A DNA stretch of 64,000 nt from Brachypterus glaber (taxonomy: Eukaryota > Arthropoda > Insecta > Coleoptera > Kateretidae): positions 11,137,340 to 11,201,339 of the forward strand of contig OY294050.1 of the NCBI GenBank assembly GCA_958510825.1, written 5' to 3'. Below, one piece after another: positions 1 to 12,700 of this stretch. The notes under the pieces were generated by a model that saw only the letters and a list, made by a program, of their open reading frames with translations, was not told the origin of the DNA and did not search any database. Every line of letters starts with the position of its first letter. The first letter of the stretch is position 1. A program made the translations under genes and the position numbers.

Positions 1-350
1 TTAGTCGATTGGCCATATTCAAAAACCCCAAAGTGCAAAATATCAGATTTTTAAAATTATTGGTTCTCCATAAACTTTTAATAGGCCACTTCCGTGAATA
101 ACCCTGTATAAGTTTGACATTTTATACAGAAACGATATTTTTTCTTGGTTTTGTCTCCAATTTATAGAAATTCAATAATACTGTTTTCTGTCTCTTTACG
201 AAGCTTCTATGAAACCTACTTGGATCTTATAAATGCTTCATTATGAAACATATAGACAAAAAATACATCTATAATATATCGGTTTCTTCGTTTTCGGTTA
301 TAAAAAATAATTGAACGCTAGTTTTTACCAGATTTTTAGTAGTAAATTTC
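1..350. repeat. Dispersed repeat copy and pgant2 3' flank
   Basis: Bases 1-110 are the reverse complement, with a few mismatches, of 11731-11838. The remaining 240 bases are AT-rich and probably 3' UTR of pgant2. No AATAAA for the minus strand lies below the stop codon. ATTAAA occurs at 77-82 inside the repeat, so the repeat may have supplied the polyadenylation signal. Confidence 0.6.
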
Positions 351-700
351 CTATTTATTAGTAAGCTGCCACCTTTGACTGTCTGTACTACTGTTGCACC
401 TTTCAGCGGTGATGCCTTTAACATCCGTATTCCTAGTATCTAAACACAAGGGATATCTAGAGTGCCTTAGTAGACCACCAGGTTCCACTAAGTGCCACTT
501 TTGCGAATCCGAACCATCGCAGATGCGCATCACCACTGGAGAACCTTTCATAAAATTGACTAAAGTTAGACATAAATCGTTGTGTTTGATAAGACCACTG
601 CTGGTGAAAGACCATTCTTGGTTACCTCCTGTATGGTGACATTGGTACAGGGCAACTGTACCATCGATGAGATGACCCATAGTGTCCAGACAAAACATAC
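351..700 (-). CDS. pgant2: pgant2 terminal exon, ricin-B lectin domain
   Basis: Acceptor GATTAG at 701-702; stop TAG at 351-353. It encodes a three-lobed beta-trefoil lectin with NQEWSF, SQKWHL and SQRWQL as the QxW repeats and CLD/CLT strands. This domain binds prior GalNAc and directs glycosylation of partly modified substrates. The short 115-aa reading seen from the internal Met is not a separate protein. Confidence 0.94.
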
Positions 701-3700
701 CTAATCAAAAAAAATACACTTTTATAAATAAATAATAAAATTATCTAGGTGGCCTGCCAAATTAACCGATTTAACGTCTTTAGATTTTATAACTTATAAC
801 ACCGTAATTTTGAGATGAAACCATTTATTTTAAAATATGTATCTCAGATACGATTAATTATATTAAACCTCTATAGACTAGACTAGAGTGCCTTAATTGC
901 CACATTAAGAAACTCTAGAGCAGGCCAGTACCCATACAAAACAAATATCTGGACCTGAGTAATAAAAGGGCCAAACTCAATTTGTCAATATCAACGTTTT
1001 CACGTTAACTCTGATGTAATATTTTGAAAACGCTGCTATTGGCAAATAGAGTTTGGCCATTTTAATACTAAGGTACCGATATATTTCCTGTATTTTTTAA
1101 TTTAGGTTACCAAAATGTGATTTATTATTTCTTTTAGATTTTTATTTGTTTTTATTTAGAAAACATGCGTATATTTACGTATACATAAAAAAAATGACAT
1201 TATTTTATCTTTTATTTTAGTTGTTTATTTTATTTTATTTTATTTTACAGTCATATGTCGTTTTGAATTGAATATTGGCCATTAATAACCAAATTTTCAA
1301 GTTAGCAATAGAAAAATTACCTTTTTCTACTACCTAATTACATATTATCTACCGTTGTCAAGGCTTGTTTACCTTGGCAACCAATAAAATCAGTGAACTC
1401 ATTTATTATTGACCGTTGTTAAGCATTGTTTATCGACGACGGTCAATAATGAAAAAAAATTGAGACGACTACTAACTTTTTTCAACTTATTTGTCAAACT
1501 GACAGCTATGTCAAAATAATTTTTAAACTTTTTTTAACTGATATTTGGAGTTAGGTAGTAGAAAAAATAGTATATGCACAACGTATGCGAACTGTCTTAA
1601 GTGTTCTCGACCGATTTTTTGCCTCGACTCCGTCTCAGCAAAAAAACTTCAGTCTCGAACACTAAAGTTCGCATACTAGGTGCATAATATACTTTTAATG
1701 TATATATCGATAAATACGATACCATAGAGGGTTAAAATAGATTACAGTAAACAGTAGCTAATAAAATTAGGCCTTATTAAACAATGTTTAATAAACATGT
1801 CTTACCTTGCTTCAGCTCTCCAGTTTGTGATGTAGTTGAATGCGGAATGGTAAGTTCTGGGTATACATTTTCAAGGTACCATTTAAAAGATTTGCAATGA
1901 AGTTTCTTTCTTACGTTCATTCTTTCACTTATGCTGAAAGAAAATTATAGACTGGCATTATTTTAAACATAGAAGTCAAAATAGATATTATCAGTTTTAA
2001 GCGGCAGATGTGTTTATTCTTATATTTATAATCTTGTTTGAGGCACGAAATGTTCTATCTTAGAATGCCAGAAACTTTCAGAAAGAGTTTTTTTTTATAA
2101 AATACCAGTACTGTAATAATAATTTGAGGAATTGCATTATTATTATTGCATTATTTGCCGTTATTACATAAACTTTTGCGATAGTGTCTAAACGGGGTAG
2201 AAAATAACCTTTAAACGATTTAATCTAGAAACTGAATATTTTCTAATTAAAGTAACAGTATTTAGGCTAGGTTTATCAAAGTGCAGCTAAATTTAGCTGA
2301 CCCGTAATAACCATAGCAACTCCAACCAAAATCCAGAATTTGTTTTTAACTAAGACTTTATCTTTTAGATAAAGTTTTAACTGTACACTGATAAACTGGG
2401 CCTTATAACGTACGGCGTTATAACGTACTAATGTAAAATAGATATCTAAATATCTGCAGTACAAGCAGTAGAAATAGTTTAATAAAAATATATTTTTATA
2501 TACTATATAGTGTAATTGTTGTTAGTTCTAAAAGTATTTCTGTAAAGTACTTACTCTCCAAAAGCCACGTTTTTAGCCAAAGGCACTGAAGCATAGTAGT
2601 AATTCTTATATTCATCCATCCAAACTTCAGCTGCTCTTCTAGTATTTCTTGCGAAAACGTTCCCACTTCCTCCGGGGAAGGTATAAGGATGTCTTTTTCT
2701 GAATACATGTCCCACCTATCAACATGATTTAAACTCTTTTTTTTATTTTGCGACTCTTATAAGCTCATAATCACACGCATTTTGCGTGTTCTTATAGGCT
2801 CATAAGAGGTCTCTACTTCTGTTGGGTTGGCAACATACAAAAGCCTATTATCTCTTGACGTTTTGCGTGCAAATGTCAATGTCGATTTAAAGTTTAATTT
2901 TTTACAAAATTTTGTGTTTGGGTTATTTTTTACCCTGTTAAAATTGTGGACTGGTTAAATGCAGTGAAAAAAAGGAGAAATGACTGTAAAATATATGAAA
3001 ATATCATTTGTTCTTAGAATTTAAACATAGTGTAAACTGTAATGCCAACCCAAAACAAAAATCCCTAAATCAGTCATCAATTTAAATGTAAGTTTTTTAA
3101 ATTTTAGAGCAAAATAGAAAAAATTGTATAAAGCACTAGTTTCATAACACGTTTTTAGAGCACAAGTACTTTAGAAAACTCGCCGCAAGCGGCTCGTTTT
3201 CTAAACTTATACGCGCTAAAAACGTGTTATGAAACTAGTACTTTAATATACTATTAATTAGGTACTTCTACATTAGGGGTGGTGAAGTTTTCACTTTTGT
3301 TTTACATCGTTTAGCGAGTATTCACAAAAATGGCTTTTAGGATGCTTACAAAAAAAATTGAAAAAAAAATTATCTTTAGTTCATCCCGAGAGATTCCTCG
3401 AAAAACCAAAAAAGAACTTTAATCCGCACTTATTCTCCATGCTAGTTACCGATCAAAGTTCATCATAAATGCGTTTTTATTAGATAATTTTATCGCGACC
3501 CAAAGTGTCTTTTTTGGTTTTCGACAAATATTTAGGCGCTCGGAGATGGAGCGCCTAAAGATAAAAACATATCTATATTCTTTGTACATATCCTGAAACC
3601 GTATCCGAATATATTCTCTACGCTGAAAGGCATCTTTCCCCCCTATTTTATTAACTAGTATATTATTTTTAACTCTCTAAAAATTTGAACTTTTCACCCT

Positions 3701-6700
3701 ATTATTTTTTGTAAAAATGGTTAACTTACCCTGCTGCATGGTATAATTTCCAAAATACCGCCACACTGCCACACTCTAAAGGAAATTTCCAAATTTTCTC
3801 CCCCCCAGACGTCCATCTTCATGTCATATTTCCCTAATTTTTCAAAATAACCTTTGTCGATGACGAAAAGTCCACCGGCTATCATTGGAGTCCGTATTGC
3901 CTTAAAATATTTTTTTATAGTTATAATCGACCAAAAGAAATGAACACGGTCATATTAAATGAAAGAAAGAATGCGAATTTTTGGTATTTGTATATAATAA
4001 ATGTTTTTATCCAATACATACAGATAATAAGACAATTGCCAGCTTTATTTTAAATAGATAAACTCAATAATAATCCCCGCGTGGCTTTTACTTTATTGAG
4101 TGGATAATTATTTATTTTACCCACTCAACTGTCACTTGTCAAATTATTTTCTTGTAAATGTCATTAAAATTTTTAATAAAAATATGAATTCCTAAGCTAT
4201 TTATTGGATACAACCTTGTATGGCACTCATGGGTAAACCGATATTGCCCTCTCGAAAATTAACCTACTTGGCTGACGCCTCGCAGGTTAATTTTTTCATG
4301 GGCAATATCTTACTTTACCCACTACTACCAAAAATAACTATTAAATAGGTGTAATTACATGTAAGAATAATATATTATCTAACAAAAGTTGACACAAATA
4401 TATAATATGATATCGAAACTTAAAGATTTTATAGGCTTTCTCAGGGCGTTTTTCTTAGTTTTTTTTTTCATGAAGCTGAAGTTTGCAACGTTTTTTTGCA
4501 ACGAAAATTCAAATAGTATATTAAAGTACTAGTTTCATAACATACGTTTTTAGCGCACGAGTACAAGTTTAGAAAACAAGCCGCTTGCGGCGATTTTTCT
4601 AAAGTACTAGTGCGCTAAAAACGTGTTATGGGTTCATTGCTTTAATATACTATTTGAATTTTCGATGCAAAAAAAAACGTTGCAAACTTCCAAATTAAGT
4701 ATTAAGTAATGAGGACAAAAATCTAAAAATGCAATTGCCTTAAAAATGGCTCAAACGATTTTAATCAATTTTTGTACCTCGTCCCTCGAGTCAATTGACC
4801 GATTTTTTAAATCCCTGACTATTCCTTAAGGAAAATATTTTGTTTAACGCTACTAAATTTATACAAGCTTTGGATAAAAGAAACATTTTGATAGAATGTA
4901 GAATGTACACATGAATGCATGTATTTTTTAAATGTATTATACAAATAACGAACAAGTCAACTTTCTTAACAGTATTTATTGCTATTGTTTTATCTAAAGG
5001 AATGTGCAATGCACATTGTGCATGACTATTTTCAAATACCACAGACTAACAAAAAAAATCAAAACCCAGGACTTTTTCCATGAAATGAAAACTCCAAACC
5101 AATTTTCACTAAAACTACCCCTCGCCCCTCACGGAGTTGATTTGGAAAAAAATATTTGAAGATTCAGTTTTAGCAACCTCAAAAATCCCAATATATAAAT
5201 TTTCTAGAAGAAAAATTTTAGAAAAAAATTATCAGATTCAGATTCGTCGACCCCAAAAAACCCTATATACAAATCTTGCAAAAATATTGACAACATTTAA
5301 AAATATTTACCCCCTGAACACGTCGGGGTGGAGTTAGAACTATTTTATTATCAGATTCAATTTCAGTAACCTCAAAAACCCCTATAGGGAACGTTCCAGT
5401 ATTACGTAACGTAAATTTTGATCATTTTGGACTTTTTTATTTTATAAAATCAAGAACGCTAAATGTGACTAGCGTCGTTTAATTTGTAATCTTCCTCATT
5501 AAGTCGATTAAAAAAATCGTTGGCCAAAGAAAAATATTTCATGTTTTAATGGGCTTTTTTATAAGAAAAATAATGACGTACTTAGATTTCGGTAGTATTA
5601 AAAAAGGAGCATTAGGGAAATTAAGTGACTTACTTTTGTAGGGTCTCTTTGCCTGGCCTCTCGTTCCGCATAACTTAGGTATTCCCATTTAAATACCAAA
5701 TTCCAGTCAAATCCTCCCCTCAGGTCGGCAGATGCTCCTATGTACTGAAATGTGTCCATACTAATGACGTCTATTACAGGACATACTACTCTATGTGGAT
5801 CCTAAGATAATAAAACTTGATAAGAAACAGAAATATATATGATATTGATTTTTATTACAAAATATAATAAGGGATTTTTTTCTGTAACACTCGAGGCCGT
5901 TTTAGAGCTGGTGAACACTTTTATTTCATTATTTTCTCCCGGCTGTATTTTATATATGTCTTAAAGTACATTCAAAATAAGAAATTTCCAAATTGCTATG
6001 CTCCGGATCCGGTTCCTTTGGGTGCTAGAAGCTTTAAAAGCTGTGGCAAAGAGCTACCAAGAAATCTATTTTTAATTTGTCTAGTCGTATACCTACTTTA
6101 CATTTATATTAAGCTAGTTTTATAGTTATACACAATAATTCTGGGGCCAACAGTCTTTAAAAAGTGCCTTTGACATATGTGATACTCAATTTTTTAAAGA
6201 AATGAGAATTTATGAAATGAAATTTTGATTAAATGGAAATTCTTTAGACTTTTTAGTTGACACATGTCAAATAAACTTTTTAAGGCCTTTTTTACCCCTT
6301 GGCCTACCGAATAATTGTGTAAAACTTTAAAAATAGACTAATCTAAATGTAATAAATGTAATGTATTTAACTCGGTAAGTTAAAAATATATTTTATCAAA
6401 TACATACAGATAATGAGACAATTACCAGATTTATTTTAAATAGATAAACTCAATAATAACCCCCGCGTGGCTTTTACTTTATTGAGTGGATAATTATTTA
6501 TTTTACCCACTCAACTGTCACTTGTCAAATTATTTTCTTGTAAATGTCATTAAAATTTTTAATAAAAATATGAATTTCTAAGCTATTTATTGGATAAAAC
6601 CTTGTATGGCACTCATGGGTAAACCGATATTGCCCTCTCGAAAATTAACCTGCTTGGCTGACGCCAGGTTAATTTTCTCATGGGCAATATCTTACTTTAC

Positions 6701-9700
6701 CCACTAGTACCATAAATAACTATTTCTTATACCCTATTCCACCATTTCTTTGGAGCTTCTAGCACCCAAAGGAACTCGATTTAGAACCTGGCGATTAACA
6801 AACAGCTTAATTTGAGTGTACTTTAACACATATATAAAATACAGCTGGGAGAAAATAATTAAATAAAAATGGTCACCAGCTCTTAGACTATTTTGTTATT
6901 AACAATATTGGCAAGATTAGGCAAGATTAAAATTACTAAAAAAGCGGTATTGTCAAAAACAAGTTAACATTTATTATTATGTATTGAAAAATAGAACTTG
7001 ATCAAAAAAGAAAAAGGATAAGTTTTCAATTGATTTAATTGCTTTTAGGAAAAAAAAAACAAATAAATAGTATATTAAGCACCTAGTATGTGAACTAAGT
7101 CTTTAGTGTTCGAGACTGAAATTTTTTTGCTGAGACGGAATCGAGGCAAAAAATCAGCCAAGAAAACTTAAGACAGTTCGCATACGTGGTGCATATAATT
7201 TTTTTTAACTACCTAAAGATAGTAACTCATTACATTTATTTTAGCAGGACTTTTGAAAATTTCAGTATTTAGTAGCACACTAAATAATTGTTGTTATAAT
7301 AAAAATATTATAATAACATTGTAATTTACTTTTTTTTATGGCCTAGCTGTAAGTATTGTATTTAGAAGGTATGCAATAGCACTAAAAATGTAATACGTTA
7401 TAACAAAAATTTAAATTTTATTCGAAATTGCATTAAAATTTATAGAAATTTTATTTAAATTTTAGTCGATTTTAACCCATTTTTCAAAGTAAGCCGTAGC
7501 GAGAAACTAGGGCGAAAAACTCTATGCTTTGCACGCGGATGTCTTATCCAAGCATTGCGATGCTTTCAAATAAAAGTGTACCTACACGAAAAATAATAAA
7601 TAAAATAATAATAATAGTACTTTTATTACAGGATGATACATGATCACAGGATGATCCCTATAAACACGGATCTATGTCTGATATATGGCTAGATATCCAC
7701 TGTTATATGTTATGTACAGACATATTATTTGTACTCTACATGCAAAGTTCTCGGACTTTCATATGTCCGCTTCTTTTAAGTTAATGCCATATAGCAAGTA
7801 CATAGCAACCAAACATGTTATATACTGTATTGCATTTCATATTTATTTTATATTGAAATTGAAATTATACATCACAGTTACGTGTTTTGCAACTTCTATT
7901 ATATATTGCAAGCAACAAAATCTTTTAGAATATCATAGTAATTTTACTTAATGTTTTCATACTAGAACATATTAGAATTCCTATAATTTTCAGTAATGTT
8001 TTATTCATAGGCTTATGTATGTTCTGCCGCGCTAAGCTGAAAGGTACTATCTGTGTATGTTAAACCTATGTAGATAGGACCTTTCAGCTTAGAACGGTGT
8101 TTACCTTCGATTTTTAGTGGATTTTATAGAGGATACTGAAACCGCAAACAATATTAGAAAACCATTGAAATAGCATTTTTATCGCGATTTTTTCGTTATT
8201 TTTTTGACATCTTATTGCGTTTTCAAGATACAAGCAAAAATGTTTGTTTGCATAATCGCTTTAAATAAAAAAATCATATAAAAACCTTATTCAAAATCAT
8301 TGTCGAGAAAATAATTTTTAATAAAAACTTAATTCCAAATTATTCATAATGTCTGTATAATTAAAAAAAAAATAAAGATTATTAAAACTTTTTAAAATTT
8401 AGGTATGTTCTAAAAGAACTTTGTTCATTCTTTATTCAACAAGATTAAAAGTCTATAATGTTCTAAAAGAAATTACTTTATTTTAATAAAAATACCTTCT
8501 TCAAACAATTAAAAGATTAAAAGATGAATGATGTTCAAAAGGATGTTCTTTGAATGCTATACAATGATTTTCTAATATTTTTTGCGGTTTGGACTTTTAA
8601 TAAGATTAAAAGTCAATAATGTTCTAAAAGAAATTACTTTATTTTTTAATTTTAATAAAAGTACCTTCCTCAAACAATTAAAAGATGAATGATGTTCAAA
8701 AGGATTTTCTTTGAATACTATTTCAATGATTTTCTAATATTTTTTGCGGTTTCAGGATCCTCTATAAAATCCACTAAAAATTGAAGGTATACAATAAGTC
8801 TATGAATAAAACATTACTGAAAATTATAGGAATTCTAATATGTTCTAGTATGAAAACATTAAGTAAAATGTCTATGATATTCTAAAAGATTTTGTTAACA
8901 GAGATACAAAGTACATTGCACAAACAACTTTTTAAGTCTAACCTGATGATATGCCAGCAAATGCTAAAAGAGTTACACCTCTTTTTTAAACGGTCTAGCT
9001 TCTTAGCCCTGCAGGCTAAAGCCTGTAGCACCTTTTTTACGGAATTGCCACCCTATTGTGCCTAGGCGAAGCTAAACTCAATTAGAAACAGAATACCCAC
9101 CTCAGCCACTCGTTCCAGAAGGGGTTCCAGCCAGTTCGCGTTACACTCGCAGTGACTGTCGAGAAAGGTCAAGACGGAAGCCGTTGCCGCATCAGCTCCA
9201 CGCACTCTTGACCGCATAAGACCCTCTCGTTTGTCGTTGCGGAGCACTCGCACCTTTTGTATTTTTGCGAGTTCTTCTCCGTCCGAGGCTGTAAAGAAAG
9301 AAGGAAAATTTATTATAATTCCTGTTAGCAAAATCTTTTAGAATATCATAGTAATTTTACTTAATGTTTTCATCCTAGAACATATTAGAATTCCTATAAT
9401 TTTCAGTAATGTTTTATTCATAGGCTTATGTATGTTTACCTTCGATTTTTAGTGGATTTTATAGAGGATCCTGAAACCGCAAAAAATATTAGAAAATCAT
9501 TGAAATAGCATTTAAAGAAAGTCCTTTTGAACATCATTCATCTTTTAATTGTTTGAAGAAGGTATTTTAATTAAAATTAAAAAATAAAGTAATTTCTTTT
9601 AGAACATTATTGACTTTTAACTAATTTTTAAAAAGTTTTAATAATCTTTATTTTTATTTATTTTTTAATTATACAGACATAAAATTCATAAAAAAACCTT

Positions 9701-12700
9701 ATTCAAAATCATTGTCGAGAAAATATTTTTTAATACAAACTTCATTCTAAATTATTCATAATGTCTGTATAATTAAAAAAAATAAAAATAAAGATTATTA
9801 AAACTTTTTAAAAATTAGGTATGTTCTAAAAGAACTTTCTTCATTCTTTATTCAATAAGATTAAAAGTCTATAATGTTCTAAAAGAAATTACTTTATTTT
9901 TTAATTGTAATAAAAATACCTTCTTCAAACAAAAAATGAATGATGTTCAAAAGGATTTTCTGTGAATGCTATTTCAATGATTTTCTAATATTTTTTTGCG
10001 GTTTCAGGATCCTCTATAAAATCCACTAAAAATCGAAAGTAAACATACATACGCCTATGAATAAAACATTACTGAAAATTATAGGAATTTTAATATGTTC
10101 TAGTATGAAAACATTAAGCAAAATTTCTACTATATTCTAAAACATTCTGTAAACAGGGATGTACGAAGAAATATGGAGCATTTCGAATAATTTTCTAAAG
10201 ATATTTTCCAGGAAAATTTCAAAAGGAAACTTTTAAAATGTCATGTTAATATAATATAACGTAACAGTTAGCTTAGTCTACTAAAAGCTTTTCTTTTTTA
10301 AGTGGTATTTTATGAAACCATTAGCTTTATCATAACATACCTACCTAACTATAATATCGACATAAAACTTATATAAGTATAGGAAAATACCTCGGAAAAT
10401 ACCTCGGAAAATACAGAGTGCCCAGTTGCATTATATGTTAATGATAGTTTCGTGCCAAGTTCATTTTTGAATAAATAGGAAACGGTACGGTTTCACCGCA
10501 TCTACTTTCTTGCAATATTGTGACGATGTTTTGAGAATTTTACGGGATTTTATTTTTGCGAAAACCGAAAAAATAAAATAAAAAAAAATTCAAAAATAAA
10601 ACTTAAAAAAAAAACTAAAATTTTATTTTTTTTTATTTTCTTTACGCGGAAAACAAAAAAATTTTGAAAAAAATATTAGAAAATTATAGTTTTTTTTATT
10701 TTTTTTAAGTTTAACCCTATAACTTTTTTATTTTTGGGGGGATAACTTTCAAAATTATTAGAATTAATCCTTATAATAAAAGCCATTTGTCCTTAATGTT
10801 AATCTTTAATTTTCTTTCAGGTTTTTTCGATTTTTTCGAAAGTATAACATTTTTGTTTTTGGGGCGATTACTTTAAAAAACAATAGGCATCTTCCCCTCA
10901 TAGAACCTTATTTTTCCTGAAATTTTCAAGTCGATAGGATTATTCGTTCTTGAGTTATAGTGTCTACAAAAAACGTGACATCAGACAGACAAACAGACGG
11001 ACCGACCGCCAAAAAAGAAAAAACGAAAATTTATTATTTTTTTATGAAACAAATTTGTATCCAACAATTTTTTTGTCTAGAACGATTTTTTAAATTTTTG
11101 GAAAATTCGCATAGGCGATAATAAGAACGTGTCTTGAAATAATTTTTTAACGTTTAGGTGAATTTAATATTTTTATTTACATGACGCATATATACGTCAT
11201 GGACAGTCGTGGCACATACGCATATATGCGTCATGGATAGCGAAGGGTCCTAAAATAAATAATTTTGGTTTTCATTGCAACCACATTTAGTTTGACTGTT
11301 TAAGTTTAAAAATAAGTGAAATGAAAAACTTACGGTGGTCACTGAAGTCGTCTACCAAAATAATTTCCTTTATTAGATGTTCGGGACTTCTGTTGAGCAC
11401 ACTGAAAATAAAATAATTATTTTATTACCCATGGGAGATTTAGCTCAGCGGTCAATGGCATCGATATAGCCTGACACTGATCTAATGATCGTGAGTTCAA
11501 ACCTCACTGGCGCCGATTGCCTTTTTCAGTTAATTAATAATTGAAATTTGGCGAAGGCGTACTCCCTAGATATATTGGTTCGAAAGTCAATTAAAGCCGG
11601 TGGTTCCCTCTACTACTAGCCCACACAAGTCCTGGACTTAGGGGATGCTTAATTAAGTAGAATAGTACGAGGTTAAAAACAAACATAAAAAAAAACAAAC
11701 TTAATGTTTAATTAACAAACCGTAAAGATATACAGGGTTAATCACGGAGGTGGTCTATTAAAAGTTTATGGAGAACCAATAATTTTAAAAATCTGATATT
11801 TTGCACTTTGGGGTTTTTGAATATGGCCAATCGATTAAAAATATTTTTATGCCTGTGTCGCTTCCGGGTTTACCGAAAGTATACAGTATATAGCAGTGTA
11901 TAGCACGGAAACATTTAAAATTTTGGCGAAGGCGCGGATACAGGATTAATACTTTAAACTAGACTTTAAATGTTACAGCACATCTAATTTTTAAACAGAA
12001 TAAGATATGGAATAGTTATGTTTCATAAAATAAAGAATTTAATACAATATAATATAAATAGAATCGAATATAAATTTATTTCAAAGGACCCCGCACCAAA
12101 TCTACATGTTTGTTTAACCTCGTACTATTCTACTTAATTAAGCATCCCCTAAGTCCAGGACTTGTGTGGGCTAGTAGTAGAGGGAACCACCGGCTTATAC
12201 TGACTTTCGAACCAGTTTCTAGGGAGTGTCCGTTTCACTTATCGCCTTCGCCAAATTTAAATTATTAATTAACTGAAAAAGGCAAATCGGCGCCAGTGAG
12301 AATCTAACTCACGATAGTAGACTTGCTATGCATACGCGCTAGCCACTACGCTATGCCTCCCACTGAATGCATAGGTAATTTGTTGTTTGACGTCAATTTT
12401 TTTGCGAGGAGCGCACCAAATCAGGGTTTTGCCTGGTCAACATTTTTTTCTTGCTAGGTTTGGAAATTTGTTGTTTTCATGGTCGTAGGAAAAAATATTT
12501 ATATAAATCACTAGAAAAAATGTATACAAGTGCTATTAAAGCCCTTAATTAAAAGTAGGTATTCACAAATATATATTAAAATTGTTGGTTTGTAAAGCCA
12601 TATCTAATAACTCAATATTCAAGGTTTGTCAAGTAGTTCGTAAAATTTAATTGCTCGTTATAAAAGGATCTAATAAAAATGCGTTTAAAGCGCTTTCCTT

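Noticed and set aside
2276..2464. Minus-strand ORF between pgant2 exons
   Set aside because: Intronic, no similarity; true coding frames on both sides are accounted for by spliced exons.
11432..11510. A tRNA gene
   Set aside because: Box A and box B are present but the acceptor and anticodon stems do not pair properly, and the sequence continues into a SINE body shared with 12109-12361.
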